From Bacillota bacterium (GTDB lineage: Bacteria > Bacillota_I > Bacilli_A > RFN20 > CAG-288): a stretch of 13,754 nucleotides of DNA. Positions within the stretch are counted from its first letter, which is position 1; each line of letters starts with the position of its first letter. The stretch covers positions 8,407 to 22,160 of the forward strand of contig DNJQ01000064.1 in NCBI GenBank assembly GCA_003497225.1, in the 5' to 3' direction. A program made the position numbers and the translations under genes. Of this stretch, positions 8,219 through 13,754 are shown piece by piece. The notes beneath the pieces are model-generated. The model worked only from the letters and a program-made list of their open reading frames with translations. It was not told where the DNA came from and made no database searches.

Positions 8219-9667
8219 TTAATCTGATAAACCAGCTATAGCTAACCAGTTGCTCCAGCCATCCTTAGCATCTTTATACATGGCGTCAAATAAAGCATCA
8301 GGAGTATTTTTACTATTATCAGATGCGGCTAAAGCATAAGGAATTTCGTTATTTAACCATGGTGTAACTGTACTAGCATTAAAATAAGTAATTGGGTTAT
8401 CACTAGCAAGATTAAATTGTGTTGTTTGAGTTAACTTTTCATGAACTGATTTCATATAAGTATTGGTCTTCTCAAGTTCTGATAAATCAACGTCAGAATA
8501 ATCAAAGGCGAGGAATGATCCACCGGTTGATTCGGTAAATGTCTTACAAGCCTCTGCTGAAGCAAGATATCTTAAGAAATCTTTTGCGCCTTCTTTGTTA
8601 TAAGCTTTTTCAGGAATAATCATTGAATCGCCGAAACCGACAAGATAATTAACATCTTTTGCATCGGCTTTAGCTTTTGGAGCTTTCATCATGGCGTAAT
8701 TAAATGATAATTTTCCATCCATAGCGTGTTCTAATTCATATTGTGCCCATTGAGCATAAGGAATCATCGCTGCTTTTCCGTTAGCAAATGCGCTTTGTGC
8801 GGAAAGAAGTGAAGCATCATAAGATTGAGGAATTGAGTTATTTTGATTAGTTGCAACTAAATCGCGCCACATCGTGTATGCTTGCTTAAGTTCTTTATAG
8901 TAAGAAGTAGGATTATACATTTCATATCCATCGCTATATTTACCAGTTGGACCTTTATATTGTTTAATGGTCTCAAGTTTTTCTATTCCAGCTAGTTGTG
9001 CCCACCATTCAAAGACGATGTAGTCCCAGTAATATTCACGATCAGAACCAGACCAAGCGAATGGTTTAACTGTATCACGGCTATTAGGAACTGGTACAGC
9101 ATCATCGTTTATCTTTTTACAAAGTGCTACTAATTCATCATAAGTAGTAGGAACTTTCCATCCATGTTCTTCAAACATATCGATGTTATAGATTAATCCA
9201 CCAGCGCCTTGAGTGTAGCAAGCTTTATAGTAATGCTCTTCAGTATCGCCTTTACCCATGAATTTACTTGCTTTTACACCAGCAGGAATCGCTCTTTGTT
9301 CAAATGTCTTTTCACTGTTATAAACTTTTGAACTATATAAGTCATCGAGTTTTGCTAAATATCCTCGTGTAGCAAAGTTTTGCCAGTTAATATCGTGTGA
9401 CATATAAATGTCAAATTCAGGATTGCCTTTAAGTTGGCTTTCTATTCTATTTAAAATGTTGCTATCAACAGTGGCCTTAACTTCAACGCCCGTTAATTTT
9501 TTATAGTCTTCAGCAACTTTATTGATCCATTCGGAACCATAACCACCATCGTAGACGCAGACGTAAACGGCATTACCATCGTCTTCGCTTCTACCTCCGC
9601 CACCTCCACAAGAGGTTAGACTCAATAGACCAACCATTGCAACTAACGGCATATAACATTTTTTCAT
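8219..9667 (-). CDS. Extracellular sugar-binding lipoprotein of ABC importer (CUT1 SBP)
   Basis: This 482-residue lipoprotein starts with a signal peptide ending in the lipobox LTSC (Cys20), followed by a run of Gly. The mature part is a type-1 solute-binding protein of the MsmE/UgpB kind. It has an N-terminal strand (VYVCVYDGGYGSEWINKVAE), KLTGVEVKATVDSN, FDIYMSHDINWQNFATRGYL leading to a KLDDLY segment, a GLIYNIDMFEEHGWKVPTTY block typical of the family, and a C-terminal IIPEKAYNKEGAKDFLRYLA helix region. It captures oligosaccharides outside the membrane and hands them to the two permeases encoded immediately downstream. It is the first gene of the leftward operon. A GAGGAG site (9674-9679) lies 6 nt before the ATG, and a promoter and LacI-type operator lie upstream. 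Being promoter-proximal fits the need for excess binding protein. The bound sugar is inferred, not read, to be a beta-glucan fragment. Confidence 0.95.
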   Translation of the reverse strand: MKKCYMPLVAMVGLLSLTSCGGGGGRSEDDGNAVYVCVYDGGYGSEWINKVAEDYKKLTGVEVKATVDSNILNRIESQLKGNPEFDIYMSHDINWQNFATRGYLAKLDDLYSSKVYNSEKTFEQRAIPAGVKASKFMGKGDTEEHYYKACYTQGAGGLIYNIDMFEEHGWKVPTTYDELVALCKKINDDAVPVPNSRDTVKPFAWSGSDREYYWDYIVFEWWAQLAGIEKLETIKQYKGPTGKYSDGYEMYNPTSYYKELKQAYTMWRDLVATNQNNSIPQSYDASLLSAQSAFANGKAAMIPYAQWAQYELEHAMDGKLSFNYAMMKAPKAKADAKDVNYLVGFGDSMIIPEKAYNKEGAKDFLRYLASAEACKTFTESTGGSFLAFDYSDVDLSELEKTNTYMKSVHEKLTQTTQFNLASDNPITYFNASTVTPWLNNEIPYALAASDNSKNTPDALFDAMYKDAKDGWSNWLAIAGLSD

Positions 9668-9684
9668 ATATAACTCCTCGATAG

Positions 9685-9704
9685 TTAGGAAACCGATTTC
9701 CTAA
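9685..9704. promoter_or_regulatory. LacI-type operator O1, leftward promoter
   Basis: TTAGGAAACCGATTTCCTAA has perfect 8-bp arms around a CCGA centre, the size and CG-centred form typical of LacI-family operators. It begins about 6 bases after the expected start of the leftward transcript (about 9710) and before the ribosome binding site, where a bound repressor would block initiation or escape. Its 18-bp core recurs in reverse orientation at the GH16 promoter. The LacI-family gene at 11350-12420 is the obvious candidate regulator, by inference. Confidence 0.85.
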
Positions 9705-9716
9705 TCTTACAAAAGT

Positions 9717-9745
9717 ATTTTAAATGCTAAAAGAAATGTTGTCAA
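9717..9745 (-). promoter_or_regulatory. Sigma-A-type promoter of the transporter operon
   Basis: Reading the minus strand, a perfect -35 TTGACA (9740-9745) is separated by 17 bp from TAAAAT (9717-9722), one mismatch from the -10 consensus. The start would be near 9710, leaving a leader of about 43 nt that contains operator O1. This is the best promoter match in the window and implies a strong promoter when not repressed. Confidence 0.8.
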
Positions 9746-9752
9746 TAAGAAA

Positions 9753-9768
9753 TTGTTAACGCTTACAA
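9753..9768 (-). promoter_or_regulatory. Catabolite-responsive element (cre-like, CcpA site)
   Basis: On the minus strand the core TGTAAGCGTTAACA (9754-9767) fits the published Gram-positive cre consensus TGWAANCGNTNWCA at every fixed position. It is a different palindrome from the O1/O2 operators. Its centre is about 51 bp upstream of the predicted start of the leftward transcript, just before the -35 box. CcpA at such a position can activate or hinder polymerase, so the sign of the effect cannot be told from sequence. Confidence 0.6.
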
Positions 9769-9815
9769 TGCGTAATAAGCATAATTTTCTATAATCCGCT
9801 ACTTTTAGTGGCCAT

Positions 9816-9843
9816 CTAGCTTAGCATTTTCTGCTAGTTTTTT
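9816..9843 (+). terminator. Possible small terminator-like hairpin in the divergent region
   Basis: CTAGC (9816-9820) pairs with GCTAG (9833-9837), directly followed by TTTTTT (9838-9843). An alternative nested stem TAGCA/TGCTA is also possible. A second small stem, CCGCTA with TAGTGG (9796-9811), lies just before it, and an isolated TATAAT is found at 9790-9795 without a convincing -35. It could end a very short plus-strand RNA or stop stray transcription, or be chance in AT-rich DNA. Confidence 0.25.
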
Positions 9844-9874
9844 AAGAAACATTGCTTACATTCGCTATATATGC

Positions 9875-9903
9875 TTGCAAAAATGCAAAAATGCGTTTAT
9901 TTT
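9875..9903 (+). promoter_or_regulatory. Sigma-A-type promoter of the GH16 gene
   Basis: TTGCAA (9875-9880) and TATTTT (9898-9903) are separated by 17 bp on the plus strand, with a start expected near 9910. Each box differs from consensus by two bases, so it is weaker than the opposing promoter. Operator O2 starts immediately downstream, which supports the placement. Confidence 0.6.
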
Positions 9904-9909
9904 ATTTAG

Positions 9910-9927
9910 TAGGAAATCGGTTTCCTA
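9910..9927. promoter_or_regulatory. LacI-type operator O2, GH16 promoter
   Basis: TAGGAAATCGGTTTCCTA is the exact reverse complement of the 18-bp core at 9686-9703. It begins at about the expected transcription start of the GH16 gene (about 9910), directly after the -10 element, so repressor binding would occlude the start site. Centre-to-centre distance to O1 is 224 bp, compatible with looping between the two copies but not proof of it. Confidence 0.85.
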
Positions 9928-9954
9928 AACCGCTTTCATAATCGAGGTAAAAAA

Positions 9955-11397
9955 ATGAAAAGAAAAGCAAGCTTTCTCGCATTAATTCTTCTATCTTTAA
10001 CTTCTTGTGGCTCCGGCACGTCATCTTCTACTCCAAATTCTGGTTCAATCCCCGTAGGTGATGATTACTACGATAAAGTTGAGGAACGAGCAAAATTTAA
10101 TAAGACGAGTAACTTAAACTTTAAAGAAGATTTCACTAACGGTATGTCAGATGATGTTTTCGCTGTCTTAGACGCTAAGTGGGACGCCGGTGGAGTTAAA
10201 CCCCATAACGGTGTTAGAAAAAGAAATATCTTCTACACTAAAGATTCTCAAAATAACGGTTATGTCGCAATTAAAGGTCGCGGATTATATAACCACGATG
10301 AAGGTACAATTGCCGGATCTCCAGAAGGTGGATGTTTTATTACTAAAGAACACTTAGGACCAGGAAGATATGAAATCAAGATGGCGGCAATGCCACGCGA
10401 AGGTGGAATTACAGCTTTCTGGACTTACTGTACTACTACCGGAAGTGAAGCAACTTCGCAGAATGAAATCGATATTGAAATCGGTGGAAAAACTGATGGA
10501 ACATCTTATGAAGCATTATGGGCAACAACCTGGACTTCTCACAAGAATACATCTCATGAAGCACCAGATGTCACCGATATGCTCTATTTAAATGATGGAA
10601 AGATTCATACTTATACCTTTGACTGGTATACTGCTTATCCAACAGATAAAATGCCAAGAATCGATTGGTTTATTGATGGAAAACTAATTACTTCAATTTC
10701 TAACGATACTGTACCAACTCACGAAATGCCACTTTGGATTGGACTTTGGTTCCAATCATGGGCTGGTGAAGCTCAATTTGATACAGATTATCTTCTTATT
10801 GATGAAGTAAGTTATAATGCCTTTGAAGAAAAACAAGTATTTGATAACTGCCGTACAAAGCCAAGTTATACGCAATATAAACCATCAGAAGCCGGCATTC
10901 AAACACTTTCCTACGATACGATAAAAACTGTAAATAAGATTGCTAATGGATCATTTAAGCAAACTGCTGCTTCTAGCGATGGATCTTTAGATGGTTGGTT
11001 TAAAGATCAAAGTTCTAAAGGAACGCACGAAGTAATTACTGAAGGTCAAAAGAATAAACTTAAACTTACCGCTTCAAGCGATACAAGCGATAAATATCAC
11101 GGTCAATACCTTAATCAAACTATCACCGAAGCTTATCCAAACTATAAATTTGACTTTAAAGTAACAGCTAAAAAGGCCGATGCTAATTCTAAAGGTCAAA
11201 TAATCTTATATTACATTGATAAAACTGGCATGGTTTTGAGCCAAACAAATATTGATGTTACTTCTTTAGAAGATACTCTCTATACAAAAGAAATAACAAT
11301 GCCAGCAAAATCTCAGAAGTTAAAAGTTGAATTCACCGCTGATGATGGTTCAACTACCTTCTCTGACGTAAGTCTTGTTTTCAAGGGAATAGCTTGA
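9955..11397 (+). CDS. Surface GH16 beta-glucanase lipoprotein with C-terminal CBM-like domain
   Basis: This 480-residue protein has a lipoprotein signal ending in LTSC (Cys18), a short Ser-rich linker, a GH16 jelly-roll domain (about 55-290) and a second beta-sandwich (about 326-478). The second begins KIANGSFKQT and resembles CBM4/9-type glycan-binding modules. The catalytic motif is NEIDIEIGG. Glu171 should be the nucleophile and Glu175 the acid/base, with Asp173 between. GRYEIKMAAMP and HTYTFDWY are further GH16 hallmarks. The E-x-D-x-E spacing lacks the extra residue of laminarinases (E-x-D-x-x-E) and resembles lichenases and XTH enzymes, so mixed-linkage glucan is as likely a substrate as beta-1,3-glucan. 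It would cut polysaccharide at the cell surface to feed the importer encoded divergently. The ATG at 9955 has GAGGT six bases upstream. The gene's 3' end overlaps the convergent lacI gene by 48 bp. Confidence 0.92.
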   Translation: MKRKASFLALILLSLTSCGSGTSSSTPNSGSIPVGDDYYDKVEERAKFNKTSNLNFKEDFTNGMSDDVFAVLDAKWDAGGVKPHNGVRKRNIFYTKDSQNNGYVAIKGRGLYNHDEGTIAGSPEGGCFITKEHLGPGRYEIKMAAMPREGGITAFWTYCTTTGSEATSQNEIDIEIGGKTDGTSYEALWATTWTSHKNTSHEAPDVTDMLYLNDGKIHTYTFDWYTAYPTDKMPRIDWFIDGKLITSISNDTVPTHEMPLWIGLWFQSWAGEAQFDTDYLLIDEVSYNAFEEKQVFDNCRTKPSYTQYKPSEAGIQTLSYDTIKTVNKIANGSFKQTAASSDGSLDGWFKDQSSKGTHEVITEGQKNKLKLTASSDTSDKYHGQYLNQTITEAYPNYKFDFKVTAKKADANSKGQIILYYIDKTGMVLSQTNIDVTSLEDTLYTKEITMPAKSQKLKVEFTADDGSTTFSDVSLVFKGIA

Positions 11398-12420
11398 TTC
11401 TTTATTAGTCTCCTTTAAAGAGCAAGTTGATTCTCCTACTACTATGCTCCCGGGAATTCTTATGAGTTCTCGGGAAGTTTTTTTATTTGTCATTAAATCT
11501 ATTAATTTCTCTGCTAACTTTTCACCAATAGCTTTGCTATCTTGTCTAGCCGTAGTTAAAGTTGGTGTAATAAGTCTTCCCATTTCTATTCCATCAAAAC
11601 CAGTAATAGAAATATCCTCTGGACATTTAATTCCCATTTTATGGCAATATTGGATTAACTTAACAGCTGTTAAATCATCAGGACACATTATTGCCGTAGG
11701 CTTTTCACTATTGGAACTAAATAGTTTTTTAACTTCACTAATCAATTCCTCACTATTTAAATAATGGGTTCGAATTAAATAATCACTATAAATAGGAATA
11801 TCATTATCAGACATAGCATTTTTAAATGCTTCAATACGAGAAGAAGTGATTTCTGAATCATCACCACAAACAAATACTATTCTTCTATGTCCTAATTTAA
11901 TTAAATGAGTTGTTAATTCATACATTAAATCATAGTTATTAGAATATACTCCTGACATATGTTCACCCACATAGTCGAATCCGATGCTTGGAATATCACT
12001 ATTAATAATTTCTTGCATTTCTTTCGCGTTCATATCACCGAAAAGTAACACGCCATCAACTCCTCTAGCCATGCAGTTTTCATAAAGAGTTCCTTTATTA
12101 TTTCCTACATTATTTGAAACGAAAAGAAGATCGTAATTTTTTTCATTCATCTTCCTTTGAAATGATTCAAGGATTTCGGAAAACAATCCGTGACGTAAAG
12201 GTGATATAGAAAGTCCTAAAAATGCTAAAATTCCAACATTGTTGCTCTTCCCTTTACTTAATGTCGAAGCCGTTTGATTCGGAATAAAGTCCATTTCACG
12301 CATGGTCTTAAGAACCTTCTGCTTTGTCTTTTCAGGAATGCTCGGGTAATTGTTTATTACTTTACTCACCGTACTAGGAGAACATGAACATTTTTTAGCA
12401 ATATCGTATATAGTAGTCAT
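11350..12420 (-). CDS. LacI-family transcriptional repressor
   Basis: This 356-residue protein has the classic N-terminal LacI helix-turn-helix (TIYDIAKKCSCSPSTVSKVI, residues 3-22), followed by FIPNQTASTLSKGKS, where the DNA-contacting hinge helix lies (about 48-58). A periplasmic-binding-protein-like effector domain covers about 61-333 (NVGILAF, GVDGVLLFGD, HRRIVFVCGD, PTAIMCPDDLTAVKLI, ITGFDGIEMGRLITPTLTTA). It probably represses the two divergent promoters through the CG-centred palindromes at O1 and O2 and releases them on binding an imported sugar; this is inference. After the usual family end near GESTC (about 333) there is a 23-residue polar tail, and the last 15 residues are encoded opposite the 3' end of the GH16 gene. 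Its ATG shares a base with the GH30 stop (TAATG), and a strong AGGAGG (12425-12430) lies within the GH30 end. No operator copy precedes it, so autoregulation from a nearby site is not evident. Confidence 0.93.
   Translation of the reverse strand: MTTIYDIAKKCSCSPSTVSKVINNYPSIPEKTKQKVLKTMREMDFIPNQTASTLSKGKSNNVGILAFLGLSISPLRHGLFSEILESFQRKMNEKNYDLLFVSNNVGNNKGTLYENCMARGVDGVLLFGDMNAKEMQEIINSDIPSIGFDYVGEHMSGVYSNNYDLMYELTTHLIKLGHRRIVFVCGDDSEITSSRIEAFKNAMSDNDIPIYSDYLIRTHYLNSEELISEVKKLFSSNSEKPTAIMCPDDLTAVKLIQYCHKMGIKCPEDISITGFDGIEMGRLITPTLTTARQDSKAIGEKLAEKLIDLMTNKKTSRELIRIPGSIVVGESTCSLKETNKESSYSLENKTYVREGS
11448..11484 (+). terminator. Rho-independent terminator of the GH16 gene, inside lacI
   Basis: On the plus strand, bases 11448-11459 (TCCCGGGAATTC) pair with 11464-11475 (GAGTTCTCGGGA) to give a 12-bp stem with two G-U pairs and the loop TTAT. 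After AG there are seven T residues (11478-11484). It lies 51 nt after the GH16 stop codon. The same bases encode the SRELIRIPGS segment of the LacI-family protein on the other strand. There is no T run on the minus side, so it should act only on the GH16 transcript. Confidence 0.82.
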
Positions 12421-13697
12421 TATTCCTCCTTTAACGTAATCAAATTATTTTTATCAACATTTACATTATAATACTTTTCTTTAATCTTAAAGTTTATATT
12501 TTCTTTTTTTGTTCCAAAAATAAAGATAATATTTTTTCCATCCTTCAAACGATACCCTGCAACATTGTCTTTTGGAATATCTATTATTTTAGCCTCATCT
12601 TTAAAATAATGTGAAAAATGATATATAGCTTCATAACTACGTTTAAATATTAATTCATTAGAATTTGAATCATAATGAACTGGCGCTTCACAATAATTTC
12701 CTACGTGATTTGGTCCACCTTTTTCATCTAAAAGAACATTCCAGTCTAAAAAAGCTACTGTTCCATTTTTTAGACCGTGCAAATAATTTTTAAAATATCT
12801 TATAGCGTTATTAAATTCTTCTTTATTATCAGCGTTAGGGTTATAATTTTCTACGCAACCTTCAGTAAAAAATAATGGTTTATGATATGTTTTTTTAACA
12901 ATCTTTAAATCATCTTTAAAAGTGTTATCATACCAGTGATACGCAATTCCATGAACAACATCTTTGATTTGATTTTCACTAAATAATTCTTGAACTCTTT
13001 TTACAATAACATCTTTATTGTGATCCCAACACAAAAGTTTAATTTCATTAAGCTTATACTTTAAAAGTTTTTCTTTCATTAACAGAATCATTTTAGCTTC
13101 ATCTAAACTACTATAAATACAAGATTCCCAAACTTGAGTTGCTTGAGGTTCATTTTGAACACTAAAATATTCAATATCAAATCCCAAATTAGTTATTTCT
13201 AAAAGAGTTTTAGTATAATATTCTGCACATTTTTCATAACAATCTTCTTTTAAATGTCCGCCGGAACAATAAGAGTTATTGTCTTTAAAGACTTTTGGAG
13301 GTGTCCAAGGTGCAACAAAGATCTTTTGTTTCCTTATGGACTCTATTCTTTTTAATACTTTAAGCGTTGTTTCTTTAATATAAGATAAATCAATACTTCC
13401 ATCGTCTTTTAAAAAATCATATGAAGTTACACCAAAATCACATGAGGCTAAAGGTAGACGAGAAATATTGTAGTTTAAACCCGATGATGAATATACTTTA
13501 TTTAAGAAAAGTTCTTGATTTTTATTATCCATCTTTAAAAAGTTTAAAGCTGCACTATCGGTTACTGCTCCACCAAAACCGACCATATCTTCTAAAGCAT
13601 TACATGCATCAAGATCAATATAGTCTTTTGGTTTACTCCCTTCATTTATTGTTTTTTCTATTAAATGCTCATTCAGCGTTGTTTTGATTATCTTCAT
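12420..13697 (-). CDS. Intracellular GH30 family beta-glucosidase/glucanase (glucosylceramidase-like)
   Basis: This 425-residue enzyme has no signal peptide and should act in the cytoplasm on imported sugars. GH30 hallmarks occur in order: DMVGFGGAVTDSAALNF (37-53), NISRLPLASCDFG, FVAPWTPPKVFKDN, the acid/base motif SVQNEPQATQVWESC with Glu183, IAYHWYDNTF, and the nucleophile motif LFFTEGC with Glu279. GGPNHVGNYCEAPV follows. The C-terminal part (about 355-422) supplies the family's small beta-sandwich. The protein is somewhat shorter than many GH30 members but complete at all key sites. Family members split beta-1,6-glucan, beta-glucosides, glucosylceramide or xylose-containing glycans; in this locus, removal of beta-linked glucose (for example beta-1,6 side branches) from imported oligosaccharides is most likely, by inference. 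It is co-transcribed with lacI (TAATG overlap). By eye the gene is more AT-rich and Lys/Asn-rich than the transporter operon. Confidence 0.9.
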   Translation of the reverse strand: MKIIKTTLNEHLIEKTINEGSKPKDYIDLDACNALEDMVGFGGAVTDSAALNFLKMDNKNQELFLNKVYSSSGLNYNISRLPLASCDFGVTSYDFLKDDGSIDLSYIKETTLKVLKRIESIRKQKIFVAPWTPPKVFKDNNSYCSGGHLKEDCYEKCAEYYTKTLLEITNLGFDIEYFSVQNEPQATQVWESCIYSSLDEAKMILLMKEKLLKYKLNEIKLLCWDHNKDVIVKRVQELFSENQIKDVVHGIAYHWYDNTFKDDLKIVKKTYHKPLFFTEGCVENYNPNADNKEEFNNAIRYFKNYLHGLKNGTVAFLDWNVLLDEKGGPNHVGNYCEAPVHYDSNSNELIFKRSYEAIYHFSHYFKDEAKIIDIPKDNVAGYRLKDGKNIIFIFGTKKENINFKIKEKYYNVNVDKNNLITLKEE

Positions 13698-13754
13698 CTT
13701 TCATTAACCCCATATGATAATTTTCTTGATATAAATCTTTATTGATATATTCAT
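13669..13754 (-). CDS. Possible C-terminal tail of an upstream gene (cut by window edge)
   Basis: A minus-strand frame is open from the window edge to TGA at 13669-13671 and would encode a charged end, EYINKDLYQENYHMGLMKDE and then DNQNNAE. It overlaps the start of the GH30 gene by 29 nt in a different frame. The composition resembles a real protein end, and the GH30 gene has no promoter of its own in sight, so an upstream operon partner is plausible. The stretch is too short to identify and could be chance. Confidence 0.35.
   Translation of the reverse strand, partial: EYINKDLYQENYHMGLMKDEDNQNNAE

Larger units (their letters stand above)
9668..9954. promoter_or_regulatory. Divergent control region between transporter operon and GH16 gene
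   Basis: This 287-bp gap is the only long non-coding stretch. It holds two back-to-back promoters, two copies of one palindromic operator (one per promoter), a cre-like sequence and, in the middle, two small hairpins ending in a T run. No tRNA or recognisable riboswitch is visible. The components are listed separately. Confidence 0.8.

Noticed and set aside
10370..10591. Plus-strand 73-codon frame inside GH16
   Set aside because: Alternate frame of the catalytic domain; the GH16 frame has the EIDIE motif and a signal peptide.
11224..11260. Weak TGGC/GCCA stem followed by TTTT on the minus strand, as a terminator for lacI
   Set aside because: Only about four base pairs with a long loop and a short T run, inside GH16 coding sequence; not convincing.
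11444..11764. Plus-strand 106-codon open frame
   Set aside because: It lies wholly opposite the well-supported lacI gene and starts at the GH16 terminator hairpin; composition is that of an antisense shadow.
1..13754. Search for mobile elements, CRISPR arrays, tRNA or rRNA genes
   Set aside because: No transposase, regular spaced repeats, terminal inverted repeats or cloverleaf/rRNA-like sequences were seen; coding genes fill nearly all of the window.

Overview
The window looks like a polysaccharide-utilisation locus from a low-GC, Gram-positive-type bacterium. Supporting signs are strong AGGAGG-type ribosome binding sites, lipoprotein signal peptides ending in L-T-S-C-G, a CUT1 sugar ABC importer without its own ATPase, a LacI-family repressor and a CcpA-type cre sequence. 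TGA is used as a stop codon (GH16, LacI and one permease gene) and tryptophan is TGG, so this is not a code-4 mycoplasma. The Ser/Thr-rich surface lipoproteins suggest an uncultured gut-type lineage of the Bacilli/Erysipelotrichia/Acholeplasma neighbourhood; this is inference and the genus cannot be named.

Layout. A divergent control region (9668-9954) separates two transcription units. Leftward runs an apparent seven-gene operon: solute-binding lipoprotein (8219-9667), two permeases (7286-8206, 6339-7286), three related beta-helix surface lipoproteins (4927-6297, 2416-4923, 929-2401) and the N-terminal 301 residues of a large putative glycoside phosphorylase cut by the left edge (1-905). Gaps are 3 to 41 nt, or overlaps. 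Rightward is one gene, a secreted GH16 beta-glucanase lipoprotein with a C-terminal CBM-like module (9955-11397). Converging on it from the right is a leftward pair, an intracellular GH30 glucosidase (12420-13697) and a LacI-family repressor (11350-12420), joined by a TAATG overlap. At the extreme right a short open frame may be the tail of another gene of that operon.

Control. Each divergent promoter has a good sigma-A-like match, and each is followed by the same 18-bp LacI-type palindrome, in opposite orientation, at or just after the expected transcription start. A consensus cre lies upstream of the leftward promoter. The GH16 transcript appears to end at a 12-bp-stem terminator placed inside the coding sequence of the convergent lacI gene, and the two genes overlap by 48 bp at their 3' ends.

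Proposed function (inference). The surface GH16 enzyme cuts a beta-glucan, the beta-helix lipoproteins hold or process the chains at the surface, the binding protein and permeases import oligosaccharides, and the phosphorylase and GH30 enzyme break them down inside. The repressor and cre make expression depend on the sugar and on carbon status. The least explained part is the trio of paralogous beta-helix lipoproteins embedded in a transporter operon, which could be a Gram-positive counterpart of Bacteroidetes surface glycan-binding proteins.
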